A DNA stretch of 64,000 nucleotides, taken from assembly GCA_036936605.1 (NCBI GenBank), contig JAUPFV010000002.1:336759215-336823214 (forward strand), read 5' to 3'. The notes beneath the pieces were generated by a model. It did no database searches, was not told the origin of the DNA, and saw nothing but the letters and a program-made list of their open reading frames with translations. Below are positions 24,892 through 37,689 of this stretch, one piece after another (position 1 is the stretch's first letter; every line of letters begins with the position of its first letter). The position numbers and the translations under genes are program-made. This stretch comes from Limnanthes douglasii subsp. nivea. Lineage: Eukaryota; Streptophyta; Magnoliopsida; Brassicales; Limnanthaceae.

Positions 24892-25050
24892 TTTTTGTGT
24901 ATGCCACTTTGGTTGAATGATAAATTTATGAGTTGTGAATCTCCATTTCTCTTATGAAAAAGTGAGTATGCCAACTTGCGTTAAATAGTTGTTTATGTAT
25001 CGATTTGCATCGTAATATTCACTATATGCTACGCTAAGGCTAGTTAAAAA

Positions 25051-25165
25051 TAGTTCGAGGTACAAAATACCGTTTCTCACAGAGAATAGTTCGAGGAGGG
25101 AGATTTCGCCTCACAATGAATAGTTCGAGGCACGAAATATGTTTTCCAAAAGAATAGTATAAGGC
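25051..25165. repeat. Four-unit repeat containing TAGTTCGAGG
   Basis: TAGTTCGAGG begins at 25051, 25087 and 25121, with a decayed copy (TAGTATAAGG) at 25155. Spacing is 34-36 bp. The word TTCGAGG or its complement is frequent throughout the 3' third of this retroelement. Confidence 0.75.
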
Positions 25166-25309
25166 AAAAAATGCAGTTGTATTGATTAGCTCATAGTGAC
25201 ACCTCATTAAAACCTTCATGTGCCTAATAGGGTAGGAAAGAGTATGCCCTCGCTGTTTTTGTAAACCTTGAAAGATAAAAAAGACAAATAATACATGCTA
25301 ATCTTGTTC

Positions 25310-26092
25310 CTCATTCGAGGTACAATTTTAAGTGTTCGATCTTCCATGGGAGCCTCAGATTTCGCCCTTCCTTGTCTTTTAATCTATATGTTCCATGTTT
25401 TACTTTATCTGTTACTTCATAGGGGCCCTCTCAATTCGATCCCAATTTTCCAAGACTCTTCTCTTTAGTGTGTAGAAAGAATTTTCGTAATACTTTGTCC
25501 CCCACCTTAAAATCTTTGTGCTTTACTTTAGAAGCATATCGACTCCTCATTAGGATTTGATAATGCAAAGACTTCAACTGTGCGCGTTTTTTTTCTCTTC
25601 GACCAAATATAATTCCAAGGCTCTGCCTTGCTCGTTCAAATCTCCTGTATAAGTTGCCACACGATATGATGGGAAGACAATCTCTGAAGGGACAACTGCA
25701 TCCATACCGTACAGTAATGCAAACGGAGATGCAACAGTGGTAGTTCGAGGCGTTGTCCTATAAGCCCATAATACTTCTTGTAAATAATCAGGCTATCGTC
25801 ATGCCTTTCCTTCCAAATTCTTTTTCAATCCATCCAGAATTGTTCGATTGGTCACTTCCACCTGACCGTTAGCTTGGGGGTGAAATGGGGCAGAAAAACA
25901 TTGTCGTATGCCCCTGGAAAGGCAATATCTTTTAAATTCCTTGTTGTCGAACTGAGGTCCATTATCCGTTGTGATTTGCAATGGTACCCCAAAGCGACAG
26001 CAAATACTTGAACCCGATCTTCTTAGCCTCGTACTTTCCAGCGGGTAAAGTATCTTTTTCCAAGAAGTCAATAATTTCTGACCTCCAATCAT
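25310..26092 (-). pseudogene. Integrase, N-terminal half deleted
   Basis: Only the second half of the catalytic core survives, with CRFGVPLQITTDNGPQFDN and FSAPFHPQANGQVEVTNRT, then the C-terminal region (LWAYRTTPRTTTVASPFALL near 25750, and a GPYEVTDKVKHGTYRLKD segment near 25400). The zinc-binding HHCC region and the first catalytic Asp are absent. RNase H-side sequence ending GKYEAKKI joins integrase sequence abruptly near 26030. Relative to intact Tat elements roughly 200 residues are missing. At least one stop lies in the C-terminal part. This integrase cannot act. Confidence 0.85.
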
Positions 26093-26849
26093 TTGTGATC
26101 ACATTGCTTACCTCCTTAATGTTCATTGAATGCTCTGCATCGATCATGACCGAAGAATACTCATGAATCAAGACCCATGGGTATCCCTCCGTTCGCAAGG
26201 CTTTAGCCAAAGAATCTGGGACGACATTTGCCTCTCTTCGAACATGTTCATATTTAACCTCATCGAATTCAGAAACCAAATATTTTAATGCTTTCAGATA
26301 TTGTATCAGCTTATCTTTTCTGGCCTCAGATTCCCCCAAAGCTTGATTTATCACCAACTGTGAATCACTGATCAGTTTAATCTTTTTGGCCTTACATATC
26401 CGAGCTAAACACAAACCCGCCAATGCCACCTCATACTCTGCCTCATTATTAGTTTCCTTGAAACCGAATCGAATAGCTTGATACATGGATATCCCTCCTG
26501 GAGAAATTAATTGGACACCTGCACCACTTCCAGAGTTATTCGACCCTCCATCCGTTCGAACCAACCATTCTGTGTCATCAAAATGGTCAATGATCTCCAT
26601 GTCCTCTCTGTCTGAGTGGAATTCAACCAAAAAGTCAGCCAAAACCTGGGCTTTTATCGTCGTCCGAGGCTCAAATGTTATGTCAAGATCTCCCAATTCC
26701 ACTGACCATTTAGTCATCCTCTCAGAGATATCGGGCCTTTGTAACAAACCTTTCAGGGGGAATGTCGTTCGAACAACTATAGGATGTGCCTGGAAATAAG
26801 GTCTCATTTTTTGGGCAGCTGTTACCAAAGCCAAAGCTACCTTCTCCAA
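25962..26849 (-). pseudogene. Second RNase H domain of Tat pol
   Basis: A 295-codon open stretch. After a connection segment with LVTAAQKMRPYFQAHPIVV it carries the additional RNase H: RTDGGSNNSGSGAGV (first Asp), TNNEAEYEVALAGL (Glu), KLISDSQLVINQ (Asp) and REANVVPDSLAKAL (final Asp). All four catalytic acidic positions are visible. This extra archaeal-like RNase H, downstream of the usual one, is diagnostic of the Tat clade. An in-frame stop at the upstream edge (about 26850-26858) separates it from the RT fragment. Confidence 0.88.
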
Positions 26850-26858
26850 CTTGAGATA

Positions 26859-27982
26859 TCATTTCTCTGCATCCAACAAACTTTTACTGACATAGTAGAT
26901 AGGTTTCAAACGAGTGTCCTCTTCCCAGAGTAAAACAGCACTGACCGCACAATCTGAAACCGCTACATAGACAATTAATATTTCCCCCACCAATGGTTTA
27001 GACAGTACGTCAGGGGATGTCAAATATTCCTGAATTTGGCGAAAAGCTGCTGAACACTCATCAGTCCAATTAAATTGTTTCGCATTTCGCAATACCTTGA
27101 AGAAAGGTGCACATTTGTCCAAGGACCGAGAAATGAATATGTTCAGTGCTGCCAATCTCCCTGTCAAGACCTGGACTTCCTTGATATTGCGAGGTGGAGT
27201 CATGGTGATTAAAGCTTTTATTTGTTCTGGGTCAGCCTCGATGCCTTTTTCACTTATCATATAGCCAAGGAACTTGCCCGATCGTACCCCAAAAACACAC
27301 TTTTCCGGGTTCATTTTCAAATTGACCTTACTCAACTTATTAAAAGTCTCCTCCAGGTCAGCAAAATGATCTTCGTCCCGCAAACTCTTGCAAGCATATC
27401 ATCGATATACGCTTTGATATTCCGACCAATTTGCCCGTCAAAGGTTTTGTTAACCAAGCGTTGATAAGTTGCCCCTGCATTCTTTAGGCTAAATGGCATA
27501 ACCTTGTAGCAATATAATCCTCTCTCGGTAATAAATGATGTGCTCTCTTCATCTTGTACATCCAACCGGATTTGATTATACCCTGAATACTCGTCCATGA
27601 AAGAAAACAATCGATTACCCGAAATCGAGTCCACTAACTGATCAATTTGGGGCACCGGAAAAGGATCCTTAGGACAAGCTCTGCTGAGGTCCGTGAAGTC
27701 CATGCACATTCTCCACTTGCCATTATTTTTCTTGACCAAGACTGGATTCGAGGCCCATACGGGATAATGCGACTCGCAAATGTGGCCTATGCTTAATAGC
27801 CTTTCCAATTCCAAAAGAATAGCTGCAACCTTCTCCAGAGAAACTGGTCTCCTTTCCAGGACAATGGGTCGAACATCAAGTTGTACCGTAAGTTTATGAC
27901 ATATTATCTCTGATGGAACTCCTGTAACATCCTGTGCACACCAAGCAAACATATCGAGTTTGTTAGACAAAAACGCAATCAA
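26859..27982 (-). pseudogene. Reverse transcriptase and first RNase H
   Basis: 27332-27982 encodes the RT palm and fingers: SNPVLVKKNNGKWRMCMDFT, SGYNQIRL, and the catalytic YIDDM. A frameshift just after YIDDM moves to the frame of 26859-27383, which carries the thumb and connection (KCVFGVRSGKFLGYMIS) and the start of the first RNase H. The enzyme copies element RNA into DNA. Order and motifs match Ty3/gypsy. The frameshift and the following stop break the polyprotein. Confidence 0.92.
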
Positions 27983-28330
27983 CCTCTCTCTGAACTCAAA
28001 AGAAATTTTTACTCAGATCTTCAAAAAATCTCCATCTCAAAATTTATGCTCCTCGGAATCCTCTTCTGGGACCAGAAACCCGGGGGTCTCCCTCGGATCA
28101 TCACATGGAATGATTATCGAGGAAGGCCTCTTTAATTTTTATGCCTTGTCTGGTATGTCTCCCCGAACTCCCTTCGAGGATAAAGCTATCTGGTAACATT
28201 CTCGGGCCATCTTCTGGCTACTCCAGATTGTCCTAATGTTGTTCACTACCACATATTTCAGACACTGATGCACCTTCAAAATCACACCATGCATTCGGGA
28301 CAACCAAGAGTGACCCAAAATCACATTATA

Positions 28331-28558
28331 CTAAGTTGGTGCGTCAACAACAATAAACAGTACTTCCACCTCCTTCTTGAACGTCCCACGACCTAATTCG
28401 ACCACGCATTGAAATTCTCCAACAACCACTGTTGTGGCACCGGTAAATCCCACTATGGTTCTGTCTGACTGTCGTATTACCGGTGGGTCAGAAATTCTCT
28501 TGTAAGTGCTCATAAACAAGATGTTCGCCGAACTTCCTGTATCAACAAGTATCTTCTA
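28331..28558 (-). pseudogene. Aspartic protease domain
   Basis: The active-site motif LVDTGSSANILF lies at about 28520-28550 on the minus strand, directly downstream of an in-frame TAG at 28556-28558 that ends the preceding gag frame. The flap-region hydrophobic stretch VELGRGTFKKEVEVLFIVVD follows. The domain normally cleaves the Gag-Pol polyprotein. A stop near 28325 follows and the open frame then resumes (28139-28324, MILGHSWLSRMHG). Confidence 0.85.
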
Positions 28559-30611
28559 AACTTGATCTCCAGCAATACCCGTGGCAATCACCACCGCATT
28601 TTCGTGCGGGCCCACGACATTTTGTATATCATCATCATCAAAACATATGATGGGAGAGGGTAAACGGTGCATTTGTACCGACACCCCTGCTTCAATCTGG
28701 GTAGTCAGATTGACCATATACCTTTTCCGCAAGCTATTAGAATTCCCTATGATGGTATCTTCTCCAAAGATTGCCAGTAACTCAAAGAAAGCACAGAGGT
28801 CGTTTACTTTCCCCCTCCGAATAATTTCCTCCACCATATTTACGTTGTTCCTTCCCTCATTGGGATCTAGATACTCTTGCTCAATATCAAAAACGTCAAC
28901 TTCCTCGAAAATCACCATCGTTGTGTCAGTGATTTTTGGAACAGCCTTTACCGCCGTATTTTTTTGAGAATGCTTTTTCACAAAGTCTAGAAACATTCCA
29001 TTCTCAATCAAAGCTTGCACTTCTTTTTTCAAAGCAATGCAGTCATTCGTATCGTGCCCGATATCCTCGTGATGCTTACAATACTTGCTAACACTTCTGC
29101 TTTTCCCTCGAAGTCTGAATAGGAAAAGGTTTCCTGAACGGCACCGTTGATCTTGCCTTATCATATATCATGGCAACATTTTCCATTAACTCCACGAAAT
29201 AGTATGGTCGAACCCATTTGTTCGAAATTGGTCTAGCCCCTTGATTGTAATTTTGCTGGTTGCCATAATACTGTGGGTTTGTTTTCTGCCTCGGCGGATA
29301 CTGACCCGTAATTTTGGCTTGGACATTGGCACGAGGCCCTTGGTTACTAGACTCAGATCTCTGAAACTGGTTTTGATCCAATTGATCACCGGATCCTTTC
29401 TCAGATGCCTGAGTCTCCTCCACCTGAATTCTCTTCTCAACTTGATCCAACAATGCTCCGAAGGTCATGGCCTGACTCTCCGTAACCGTATCCTTTAATA
29501 GTCCGGGGAGTAGGCCCATCCTGAAAGCTGCTAATGCTACTGAGTCTTTGCAGTACTCCATGTCTGTTTTCGTTTTGACGAATCGATTGGTATAATTCTT
29601 CAAGCTTTCCCCAACTTTTTGTCTACAATAGATTATCGTATCTCCATTAGCTCTGAACTTTTTGCTCCCCACAAAATGGTGTCTGAAGATATTCCAGAAC
29701 ATATCGAAATTCTTTATTGAGCCCTGCGGAAGCCTATTATACCACTTGGAAGCTACCCCCTTGAAGGTCTGAGAAAACGCTATACGCAACAATTTATCAT
29801 CGTCGTCGAAATTAATCATGAAATTTTTGAATTGCTCGATGTGGTTATTAGGGTCTTGTGTCCCATCGAATTTTTCTAACTTCGAGATATCGAAATGCTT
29901 TGGGAGATTTCCCACCAAAATTTCCGGGGACAGAGGAGAAGCTCTCCAATTATGACTCGTCCGATAAGCATTAGATCTTAAGTTTTCACTGCTCGGAAAA
30001 TACAATCCCTCCTCGAACGGTAGAGTATATTGATGCTGCCACTCCGAATTTCGCGGGCCAACATTGTGGTTCCCAGCGGGAAAGTTTGCTTGGCCATAAC
30101 CCCGCTCATTAACTCGAGTGTGATAGCTCTTCTCCCTCGGAGATTTCCTCTCTGAGCTTCTTCACCTCTTGTGTTGTGCGTGTCTTCGACAATGCCTTTT
30201 CTTTCTGTGATTTTTCCTGGGAGATGACTCCGACGAGCTGTAACGAGAATAATCACTTGAGTCAGAAGACTCTAGACGGCGTTTTTCGTTCCTCCTCGAA
30301 GATCTTCGTACATATCCTCTGTACCTATAATCCCTGATTTTAGGACGAAAATCGATTTCGCGCTCCTCTTTTCCATTGTCTATCTCCCTTCTCACTTCGG
30401 AGCGAATATTTGCCTGAGCAGTTTCTTTTTCCGCCTTCAACCTTTCAATCTCCAACAGCAATTCGTTCTTTCGGGCCAACAAATCTGAGTCATCAAAAGT
30501 GTCTCCGATGCGCTGGCCCCCACGCGCCTCGTACTCCATGTCATTCCGATAATCGTCACCTACCAGATTCTCCTCGTAGTTGTTAACAAAATCATCCCCT
30601 TGCTCTTCCAT
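28556..30611 (-). pseudogene. Tat gag with capsid core and zinc knuckle
   Basis: I take the first in-frame ATG at 30609-30611 as start; the frame is open back to the LTR edge. The N-terminal part is acidic then Arg/Ser-rich (to 30162). Two frame changes follow (frame of 29978-30256, then 29088-30005). 29088-30005 is the gag capsid core (PF03732-like) with FDGTQDPNNHIEQF and WYNRLPQGSI. 28556-29164 contains the knuckle YCKHHEDIGHDTNDC and the LIENGMFLDF motif typical of Tat gag. The stop at 28556-28558 separates it from protease. Confidence 0.85.
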
Positions 30612-30671
30612 AATTCCACTCGGATTAGGAACTATTTCCAGGAAGCGATTATCGTTTGAACAATCTTCGTT

Positions 30672-30689
30672 TCCCACAGACGGCGCCAC
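30672..30689 (-). promoter_or_regulatory. Primer-binding site of the Tat element
   Basis: The minus strand reads TGGCGCCGTCTGTGGGAA immediately after the 5' LTR. The first nine bases match the complement of the 3' end of plant tRNA-Asp; the remainder does not. I have the tRNA end from general knowledge, so the primer identity is tentative. Confidence 0.7.
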
Positions 30690-31123
30690 TGAAGAGTTTA
30701 AGAATAGCTTTAAGGTAATTTTATGTTACGAGAATCTTTTAGTGTCAAAATAGAGTTAAGTTCTTTGTTTAGGAGCTTTTTTAGAAAGAGAAAGTAATAG
30801 CCAGACTAAGTAGAGAGATAAAGTAGTATTATATTCATCTCGGGATCTGTAAAGCGTGTGTGGTCCTTTTATAGTACAATTACGGGTCCCACACGTTTTA
30901 ATTCCCGTTTATTACATTTTTTGTCCCTATATCGTTTCATCTTCTCATAATGGCTATTTCTTTAGTAGTCTATACAATTCTCCCCTAATACAACTTCTTC
31001 TTTACAATTTTACCTAATAAACTTCTTCTTTGCAATTCTCTCTTAACAAACTTTTTATTTGCAGTTTTCTCCTAACAAAATTCTTCTTTACAATTTTACC
31101 ATATCTTTTATTCTCCCTCATCA
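30690..31123 (-). repeat. 5' LTR of the Tat element (434 bp)
   Basis: Partner of 20919-21340 with TG...CA ends. The TATAAAAG box is at 30866-30873 on the minus strand. It contains one more TTCTTCTTT-type word than the other LTR. Confidence 0.95.
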
Positions 31124-31132
31124 ATTAGTTTC

Positions 31133-33004
31133 TTAGTTACTGTTATAGTTATAAACGGATATTTTAGTTGAACAAATAGCTATATTCGGTAAGTCAATAA
31201 CTACAGATATTATAATTGTATGGCCCTTTAAAGAGGAGAACCCTTCTATAAAATCCATTGAGATATTTGACCACACTTGTTTTGGAAATGCTAGTGGTTC
31301 TAGCAAGTCGTTCGGTCTCACATAATACGTTTTTAACTGTTAGCACACATCACATACACCTAAGTATTCTTTGACTAATTTCTGCAAAGTCGTCCATGTG
31401 AAACTAGGTTGTAGTTGTGCTAATATTTTGAGATAAATATTCACCAATGGAAGAAAACTGATCATCGACGATCATTGTTGCAAAAAAAGAATACTTAACA
31501 CGTAACTAGATCTTACCATTTTGAAACAAAATCTTATCCCTTTTAACAAGACAATAATTCTGTTATTTTAGTTTTATCACAGATTACTTATCATAAAGTA
31601 GTCATGAAAAAAAATTAGCACGTAAGAGAAAGCGTTTGTTCCCATACTCTTTGGTTTTTATTTATATTTAATGATATTATCATATTTGAGCATTTTTTCA
31701 TATAATGGGATTGCGCGGATGTGGTGGTTGGCTAATACATAAAAAATAAAATTGAGAATTTGTTTCTATTTTAACCGTAAACGATCGACATAGTAAGTAT
31801 ATACGATATTTTTGGATAACTTTCACAATAGCGAGTGATCTTTTGTATTGATAACGCCTAAGTTGTCCCATTTAATACCTCGTTTAAAATATTAAGAATT
31901 CCTTATTGAGATGATATGTGTCCAATACATATTTTACAGACATCAATTTTCACCACAAAGTGCAGAGAGAAATCAAGAAGTTTTAAAACAAGTGACAAAT
32001 ACAAATCTTTCTTCAACTGACTTAATGTGTCTGCTACTTCTAAGGACTAGGTGAAATCATCCTTGATTAATAGGTGGTTTAGTGGGGAATTAATTCTAAC
32101 AGATGATTTGATGATCTTCTCGTAATATATGGTTAGACCAAAGAAACACCATACACCATTAACATTCGTTTGTTGGGGGCAATATATGGTAAATTGTATC
32201 TTGGTTGAGTCTATTATAACACTATGTTTTGAGATCCTAAGTAGTTTACTTGTAACATACCAACCCTATATTTGAATTATTTTGCTTATAAGAATTAGAA
32301 ACTAAAATCAATAGAATTGTATGGTTCCCGATAATATGGATACTTGTAGGGTTTGATAATAACATGATTGATGTAATATTGTAAGGTAATCTGGTTGTCA
32401 TGGTCGTGAAATGATGGAAAACCTATGAGAGTCCCACATACTTTAGTGAATTCGTTAATATATTTTTGAATGGATATGGGGTGGTTTGTTGAAGTTTCAA
32501 ATTAATTGACTATGATAACTTGAACGAACAAACTAGTACCGTGAAGATGTTGGGATTATATAACAGTTGGAGTTGCCAAACAGGATTATCTTAGTCCATT
32601 AAGGTTTTTTTTCTTCTTTTCTTATCTAAAATACAATGATAGCTACTCGTAGTCCATCTCAACCGGTCTGAATGTCTTTATACACTAAACTCATAACCCA
32701 ATTTTACAAGCCGCAACGACAAGGATATAAAAACTACTCTTTATGTACGAACTTTGGAGCACCAACATAATGGCTTGACATTTGCATTGACACTTCAGTT
32801 TTCCATGGTTTGCACGATATGATTAAAGTTTTTATCTTCAAACAAATGTAAACCACCATTTAAAACTTGTGATTGATCATCAAAATTGTGGATATTACCT
32901 TCATCAATGAACAATGTAACATATGTAATTTTTAATCTTCCTAATATGGGCATAGTTTGTGGATGTTGAATATCAACTATAGCATGGTATGACATCTTTG
33001 ACAA
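31133..33004 (-). pseudogene. Chromovirus-type Ty3/gypsy pol remnant
   Basis: Minus-strand fragments in the right order. 32795-33004 has a protease-like segment with TLFIDEGNIHNF (active-site Asp kept, rest of the motif changed). About 32040-32200 has the RT/RNase H connection WCFFGLTIYYEKI ... PLNHLLIKDDF. About 31380-31500 is an eroded integrase zinc region, and 31133-31321 holds VWSNISMDFIEGF, the first-Asp region of a chromovirus integrase. Many stops and shifts separate them. The Tat element is inserted directly beside this remnant, so the remnant is the older element. Confidence 0.7.
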
Positions 33005-33009
33005 TATAT

Positions 33010-36000
33010 AATCAGAAGTAATTAAGTATGCTCAAACATAGTATCATATGTGTCGGCGTCAATGGCTGGAAAGTCTTCGATCATTTAACTTAGGTCGTTG
33101 GCAATGGTAGTTTGGTATGAATCGCTCGTTACGTTAATAACAGAAGCCTTTTCTTGATGTTCATGTTATTCATTGTTAGTAATGCATTTCAAAATACATA
33201 TATTGCTACCAAAATTTAGTTGTTATCTATGTGTAGGATGAGGTCCTAACAACTCAATTATAATTCCTTTTTGTTGCAAGGAGTTGTGTTCACCCAATCT
33301 AGCGATGATATTGGATGGTGCTGGTGAGTATGGTTGTTTGATCTTGATGTCCAGTGAATATCTTATGTAGTCCGAAGATGAATGATCTAAAAGGAAATTT
33401 TTAGGTAATTCATCGACTTAGTATGAGAAATGTTCAAAGGCTTTTTATACGTGGCAACATACGAATTTCTTTGAGTCTTGTGCAGGCTTCAGAGAGTTCA
33501 GCGTTGTATGTTAATCTTAAATGAAGGAAGATAGCATTACCGAATTCTTTTCCCTTCGGCGGTCCTCTAAATTTTTTAAGCAATCAGTATCACTGGAGAA
33601 TGATATATTTAAAGTGAAAGGTATTAAATCGCACGTGTTGATCATAGAACAAAAAAATTTACAATAAGTCACAATAAATTAATAGAAATAATTAGTAGAA
33701 GTTAGTGTAGTTTTAATCCAAGCTATAGCTCAGCAAAGTCTAACGTCGTGAAAAATAAGTATGTATAAACCAGACCTACAGTATAAAAAATAATTTATGT
33801 AAAATCAAACAAGTGTTGAAGTCAAGAAAATATGGTAAAACATAACATGCACAATATATATAACTTACATCTTCCTCCCTAAACATAGATATAGTATATC
33901 GAATATTGTCTCCAGTCTCTTAGTCTGAACGAAAAGGATGAGGTGTGTATCTACACATAGTCGGTTGAGTCATAGCATATGAACTAAACACCATAGTCGG
34001 AAGCACGAGAAGATATATCTTATAAAAATACAAGACTAGTCATTTTCGCGCGCATTCCATGCGCAAATTTATGTAAAATTCCACATGCAATGTATGTTAC
34101 CCTAAATCCAGCATATAGACAATCAATCAAAGATCTAAACCTAACATAACCTAACTTATAGAACTAACTAGAAATCAAAACAAAATCTACAAATACACAA
34201 ATACACAAAAATGTGATTTTTATAAATAGAATTTTCTAACCTAAATATCACTAAAACATATCGAAATTGTAGACAAATAGCTTAGTAATGCATAACTTAA
34301 CAAAGTTGTGGAGCCAGATTTTCAAAAACTTCAATTTTTTAAATGGGTATTTTGAGAGCTTTAGAGTTAAGGTAAAGAAATAATGATAGATTTAAAGACA
34401 ATTAGATTTTTTAGCAATGCCAAAATTATAAATATTATGAGTCATGATATAACAAAATAGGATCTTGATCGCGTCGGATTTGTTCTAACAAAATTGGATC
34501 TTGTTTTAGCCTACTCTATTCAGTTTGACGAAGTATTGGAATACACATTTAATTTATTACAAACAAATTTAATTTAATTATATAGCACAACGTAAATCGA
34601 ATTTTAAATTCAATCTGAAAAAAATATATGTAACAAAATTTACAAACAATATGTACAAACTAAATACACAAAATTATAGCCTAATGAATTATTATTAAAC
34701 AAATCTCAACTAATTGGGTATCAAAATTAGATACAAAAATAATTTATAAAAATATAAATATTTTAAAATTTATTATTATTTTTAAAAATATTTATACGAT
34801 TATATTCTCGAGTTTATTAGTTTATGAAAACAATTTTAATATATTTATGTAAATCTGTTGTAGTAATAAAAAAATATTCAAACAATATCTATAAAAAATT
34901 ATTATTACTCAAAAATTATAATCGTTTGATTGTTTGATTGCAGCTTTCAATTGCAATAATACCAAAAACAAAATAGTATCCTCAAAACAGAATAATCTAT
35001 TGAAAATATAAATATATATCAATATTTAATATATATAATTATTAAAAAATTAGCTTTTAAATTGACATTACCGTATATTCTATTTTATGAGTTATTGTTT
35101 TTAATATTAATTTTGTAAATTCCGATAGAATCATTATATAATCAATAAGTCATATTTATTATATTGTTCGACGTATTTTGAATATTCAAATTTTTTTAGG
35201 TTTTTAATCAATTCATTACTTATAAGGTATCAATCATTTATATTGGATGTTTGAGTGGGTCTTTTCTCTAACGTTTTAGTATTAAGATATTGTCATTTCG
35301 GTAACTTCCGACTACCGATGGTTTTTTAGATTTTTTTGTTTGAAAACGAAGGTTGTCTTATTTCATCTTGACTTTACGAGTCCAAGCAATCTCTTACAGT
35401 TTTGATAGTATTATTTTGTTACCAAATTTATATATACATCGAAGTTGTTTGTTGCATTATTATGTCATTTGAATGGTTTTTATTTTTCTCATCGAAACGA
35501 GTTTCTCAGACTCTTTCTCGGTTCAGATATTCTCAGCGGAAGCAAATTTCTTCGTTTTCTCTATTGCAATTGTTGACGTGATATTCCTTTGTTTATCTTC
35601 GGTGGTTACTGTGAGATACAAAAAAAATCTAATGGATAAGTTGTCTTTATTAACATGGTCTTGCAATATATTCTTTCGTTGATGTATTTTCCACGTTCTG
35701 GGGTATTCACAAATATATGTTTCCCCACTTCACGTGAGTTAGTCACACTAACATAACTTCGTCGATATTTGAGCCCATATTGTCATATTAGATGGTTTAG
35801 ATAAAAATCTAATACTTCATACTCCATATTTATTCACTTTAATCAATTATTATAATAAAACCATAATCACATCGACACTACAGATAAAATCACTTTAATA
35901 AACGGCTATAATAAATCCCTAATACAACATGCGCTTCATATTAAATCTATTAATCAACGAATGAGATTATAATCTTTTAAGAACCCATAAAAATAATTTA

Positions 36001-36985
36001 GTTCCAACCATGAACAAAATGCATTAGTATTAAAGCTTTGACCCATGTAGCCTTGGCAGACTTCCTCAGTCCATATAGTTTTGACCAGAATGCGATGTTC
36101 AAAAGTAAGGTAATGGGGTTCGCATATTTTCTCATTTTCAAGAGAGGCGTTGCGTTGTAAAGTTAGGTATTTTAGTAGTTGCTCTATTAATATTTGTATT
36201 ATAAGCATAATACCCCAAAACCTCTTTTAATGATAATGGTTTTAAGTCATGTTGTCGTACTATATTTTCTTCTTTTCATGGGTTTCAGTACCTACTTAAT
36301 TAATCTTTGTATTATTAGTATGGCCCCCAAACGATTTTAACGAGAATGGTTTTAATTCATGTTGTGGTACCTCATTTTCTTCTTTTAATGGGTTTTGTTT
36401 TGCTTTTAAGATTATATTACTTATTTATTTTCGAACGGTTTGATTTAATTATATCTGGTTTTTCGAGTAGCTTTTTTTAGGTTGATAGCTGCTAGGTAAA
36501 ACCTTTTTCATCTACTAGTAATTATCTTAATGGTGAGCCTTCAAACATTATAAATGTAGATAAAATCTATTAATGGACCACACTCGCTGTAAGTTTTTAA
36601 TGTTTATTGCTTCTTAAAATATTTGTGGGATAAACGAGTCAGTACGACAAAAAGATGCCACTTATCAGTTCACCATCAATAGTATCTCAATCACAATTCT
36701 TGTGGAAACTAAAGCAAGTGCAAATAATGTTGATTCTATATTTATAACTATGACCAAATTTCAGAGTTATGTCACGAAAAATTCCTCACATCACTGAGGC
36801 AGGATGTGGGTTATATGAAACCCAAGTTTTATTTCTATTTCTATCATTAATTCATCCTTACAAATAATTGACTATAAAACTTATAGTCTGAACTTTCATA
36901 TTCTTTTTTTCCTTTCTGACATATATATTACTAATGATGGTCCTGATCAATTTTATCTATATGTTTATGATACTGGGCCGAAGGT
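33010..36985. other. Very AT-rich stretch without recognisable gene
   Basis: Only short low-complexity frames (for example 35473-35682 plus and 35954-36208 minus). The 5' part may include the gag of the chromovirus remnant but nothing can be aligned by eye. Confidence 0.4.
36182..36401. repeat. Diverged tandem duplication, about 110-bp unit
   Basis: The blocks at 36182-36291 and 36292-36401 share TTTGTATTAT, CCCCAAA, AATGGTTTTAA, TCATGTTGT and ATTTTCTTCTTTT in order, with many substitutions. Confidence 0.7.
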
Positions 36986-36989
36986 GTGA

Positions 36990-37575
36990 ACTATACCAAA
37001 TATTGTTGTCGTAGAGAATGGGTTGAAGGTTGATTTCATAAACTGGGATGAAGCAGTCTGCCAAAGCTACCGGCACCAAAGCTTTAATAATGTTGTGTTT
37101 GTTCTTAGTTGGAACTAGGTCGTTTCTTATGGGTTTTTAAGTATGATTTTAATCTCCTCTGTCTATTATGATATTTAACATGAAGTGTCTATTGTATTAT
37201 GGCTTTATTGTAAATATTGATTTAATTGATTTAATCTTTAATTTTTATGGGATAAAGGTTTTATTGTAACCATTGATTGAAGTTATTTAATATGTAACGT
37301 CTGAAGTATTAGGTTTCTATCTGAATTGTATGATCTGAAGTGAAATTAGGCTTTGCATGAGAAAACTATAAATAGAAGAAGCAATACAAAGATAGGGTTG
37401 TGTGATCACATTATCTTTTTCTTACTTATTCTTTGAATCATGTTATCTTTGTAAATTGTGAGTGTTTTCTAACAAACCAAACCACATAAAACATTGTCTT
37501 GTGCACTTGGGTTTTTTATGTTTTTTTTAATTTGGTGTATCCATCAAACATGTTGAAATTTCTTATGTGAGGAAC
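36990..37575 (+). repeat. Left LTR of the degenerate copia
   Basis: Shares many blocks with 41440-42120: CAAAGCTAC, GTCGTTTCTTATGG, AATTGTATAATCTGAA-like words, ACTATAAATAGAAG, and the terminal ...GAACA/AAACA.GTTGAAATTTC. Divergence is high, so the element is old. Confidence 0.6.
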
Positions 37576-37689
37576 TATTTCCCAACAAGTGTGTGTTGAG
37601 TATGGAACAATAAGGAAAATAAACGTAGATCGATTTGTGATTAGAAGTTTGGAGAAAAAGATCTCACCTGGAAAATAAAAATTCACCAA

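Larger units (their letters stand above)
20919..31123 (-). mobile_element. Tat-lineage Ty3/gypsy retrotransposon with antisense gene
   Basis: The LTRs at 20919-21340 and 30690-31123 are flanked outside by the perfect 5-bp duplication ATTAG (20914-20918 and 31124-31128). The minus strand carries gag, protease, RT, RNase H, a second RNase H and integrase, the Ty3/gypsy order. The second RNase H and the plus-strand gene between pol and the 3' LTR are hallmarks of the Tat lineage (Retand, Grande, Ogre relatives). By eye the LTRs differ at about 17 of 420 positions, roughly 96% identical, plus a short indel. Stops, frameshifts and a large integrase deletion make it non-autonomous. Length is 10,205 bp. 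Confidence 0.95.

Noticed and set aside
25981..26799. Plus-strand frames 25981-26166 and 26485-26799
   Set aside because: They lie opposite the well-supported second RNase H frame and have no independent motif.
31124..31330. Chromovirus fragment as part of the Tat element
   Set aside because: It lies outside the Tat LTR and target duplication and its integrase signature belongs to a different Ty3/gypsy lineage.
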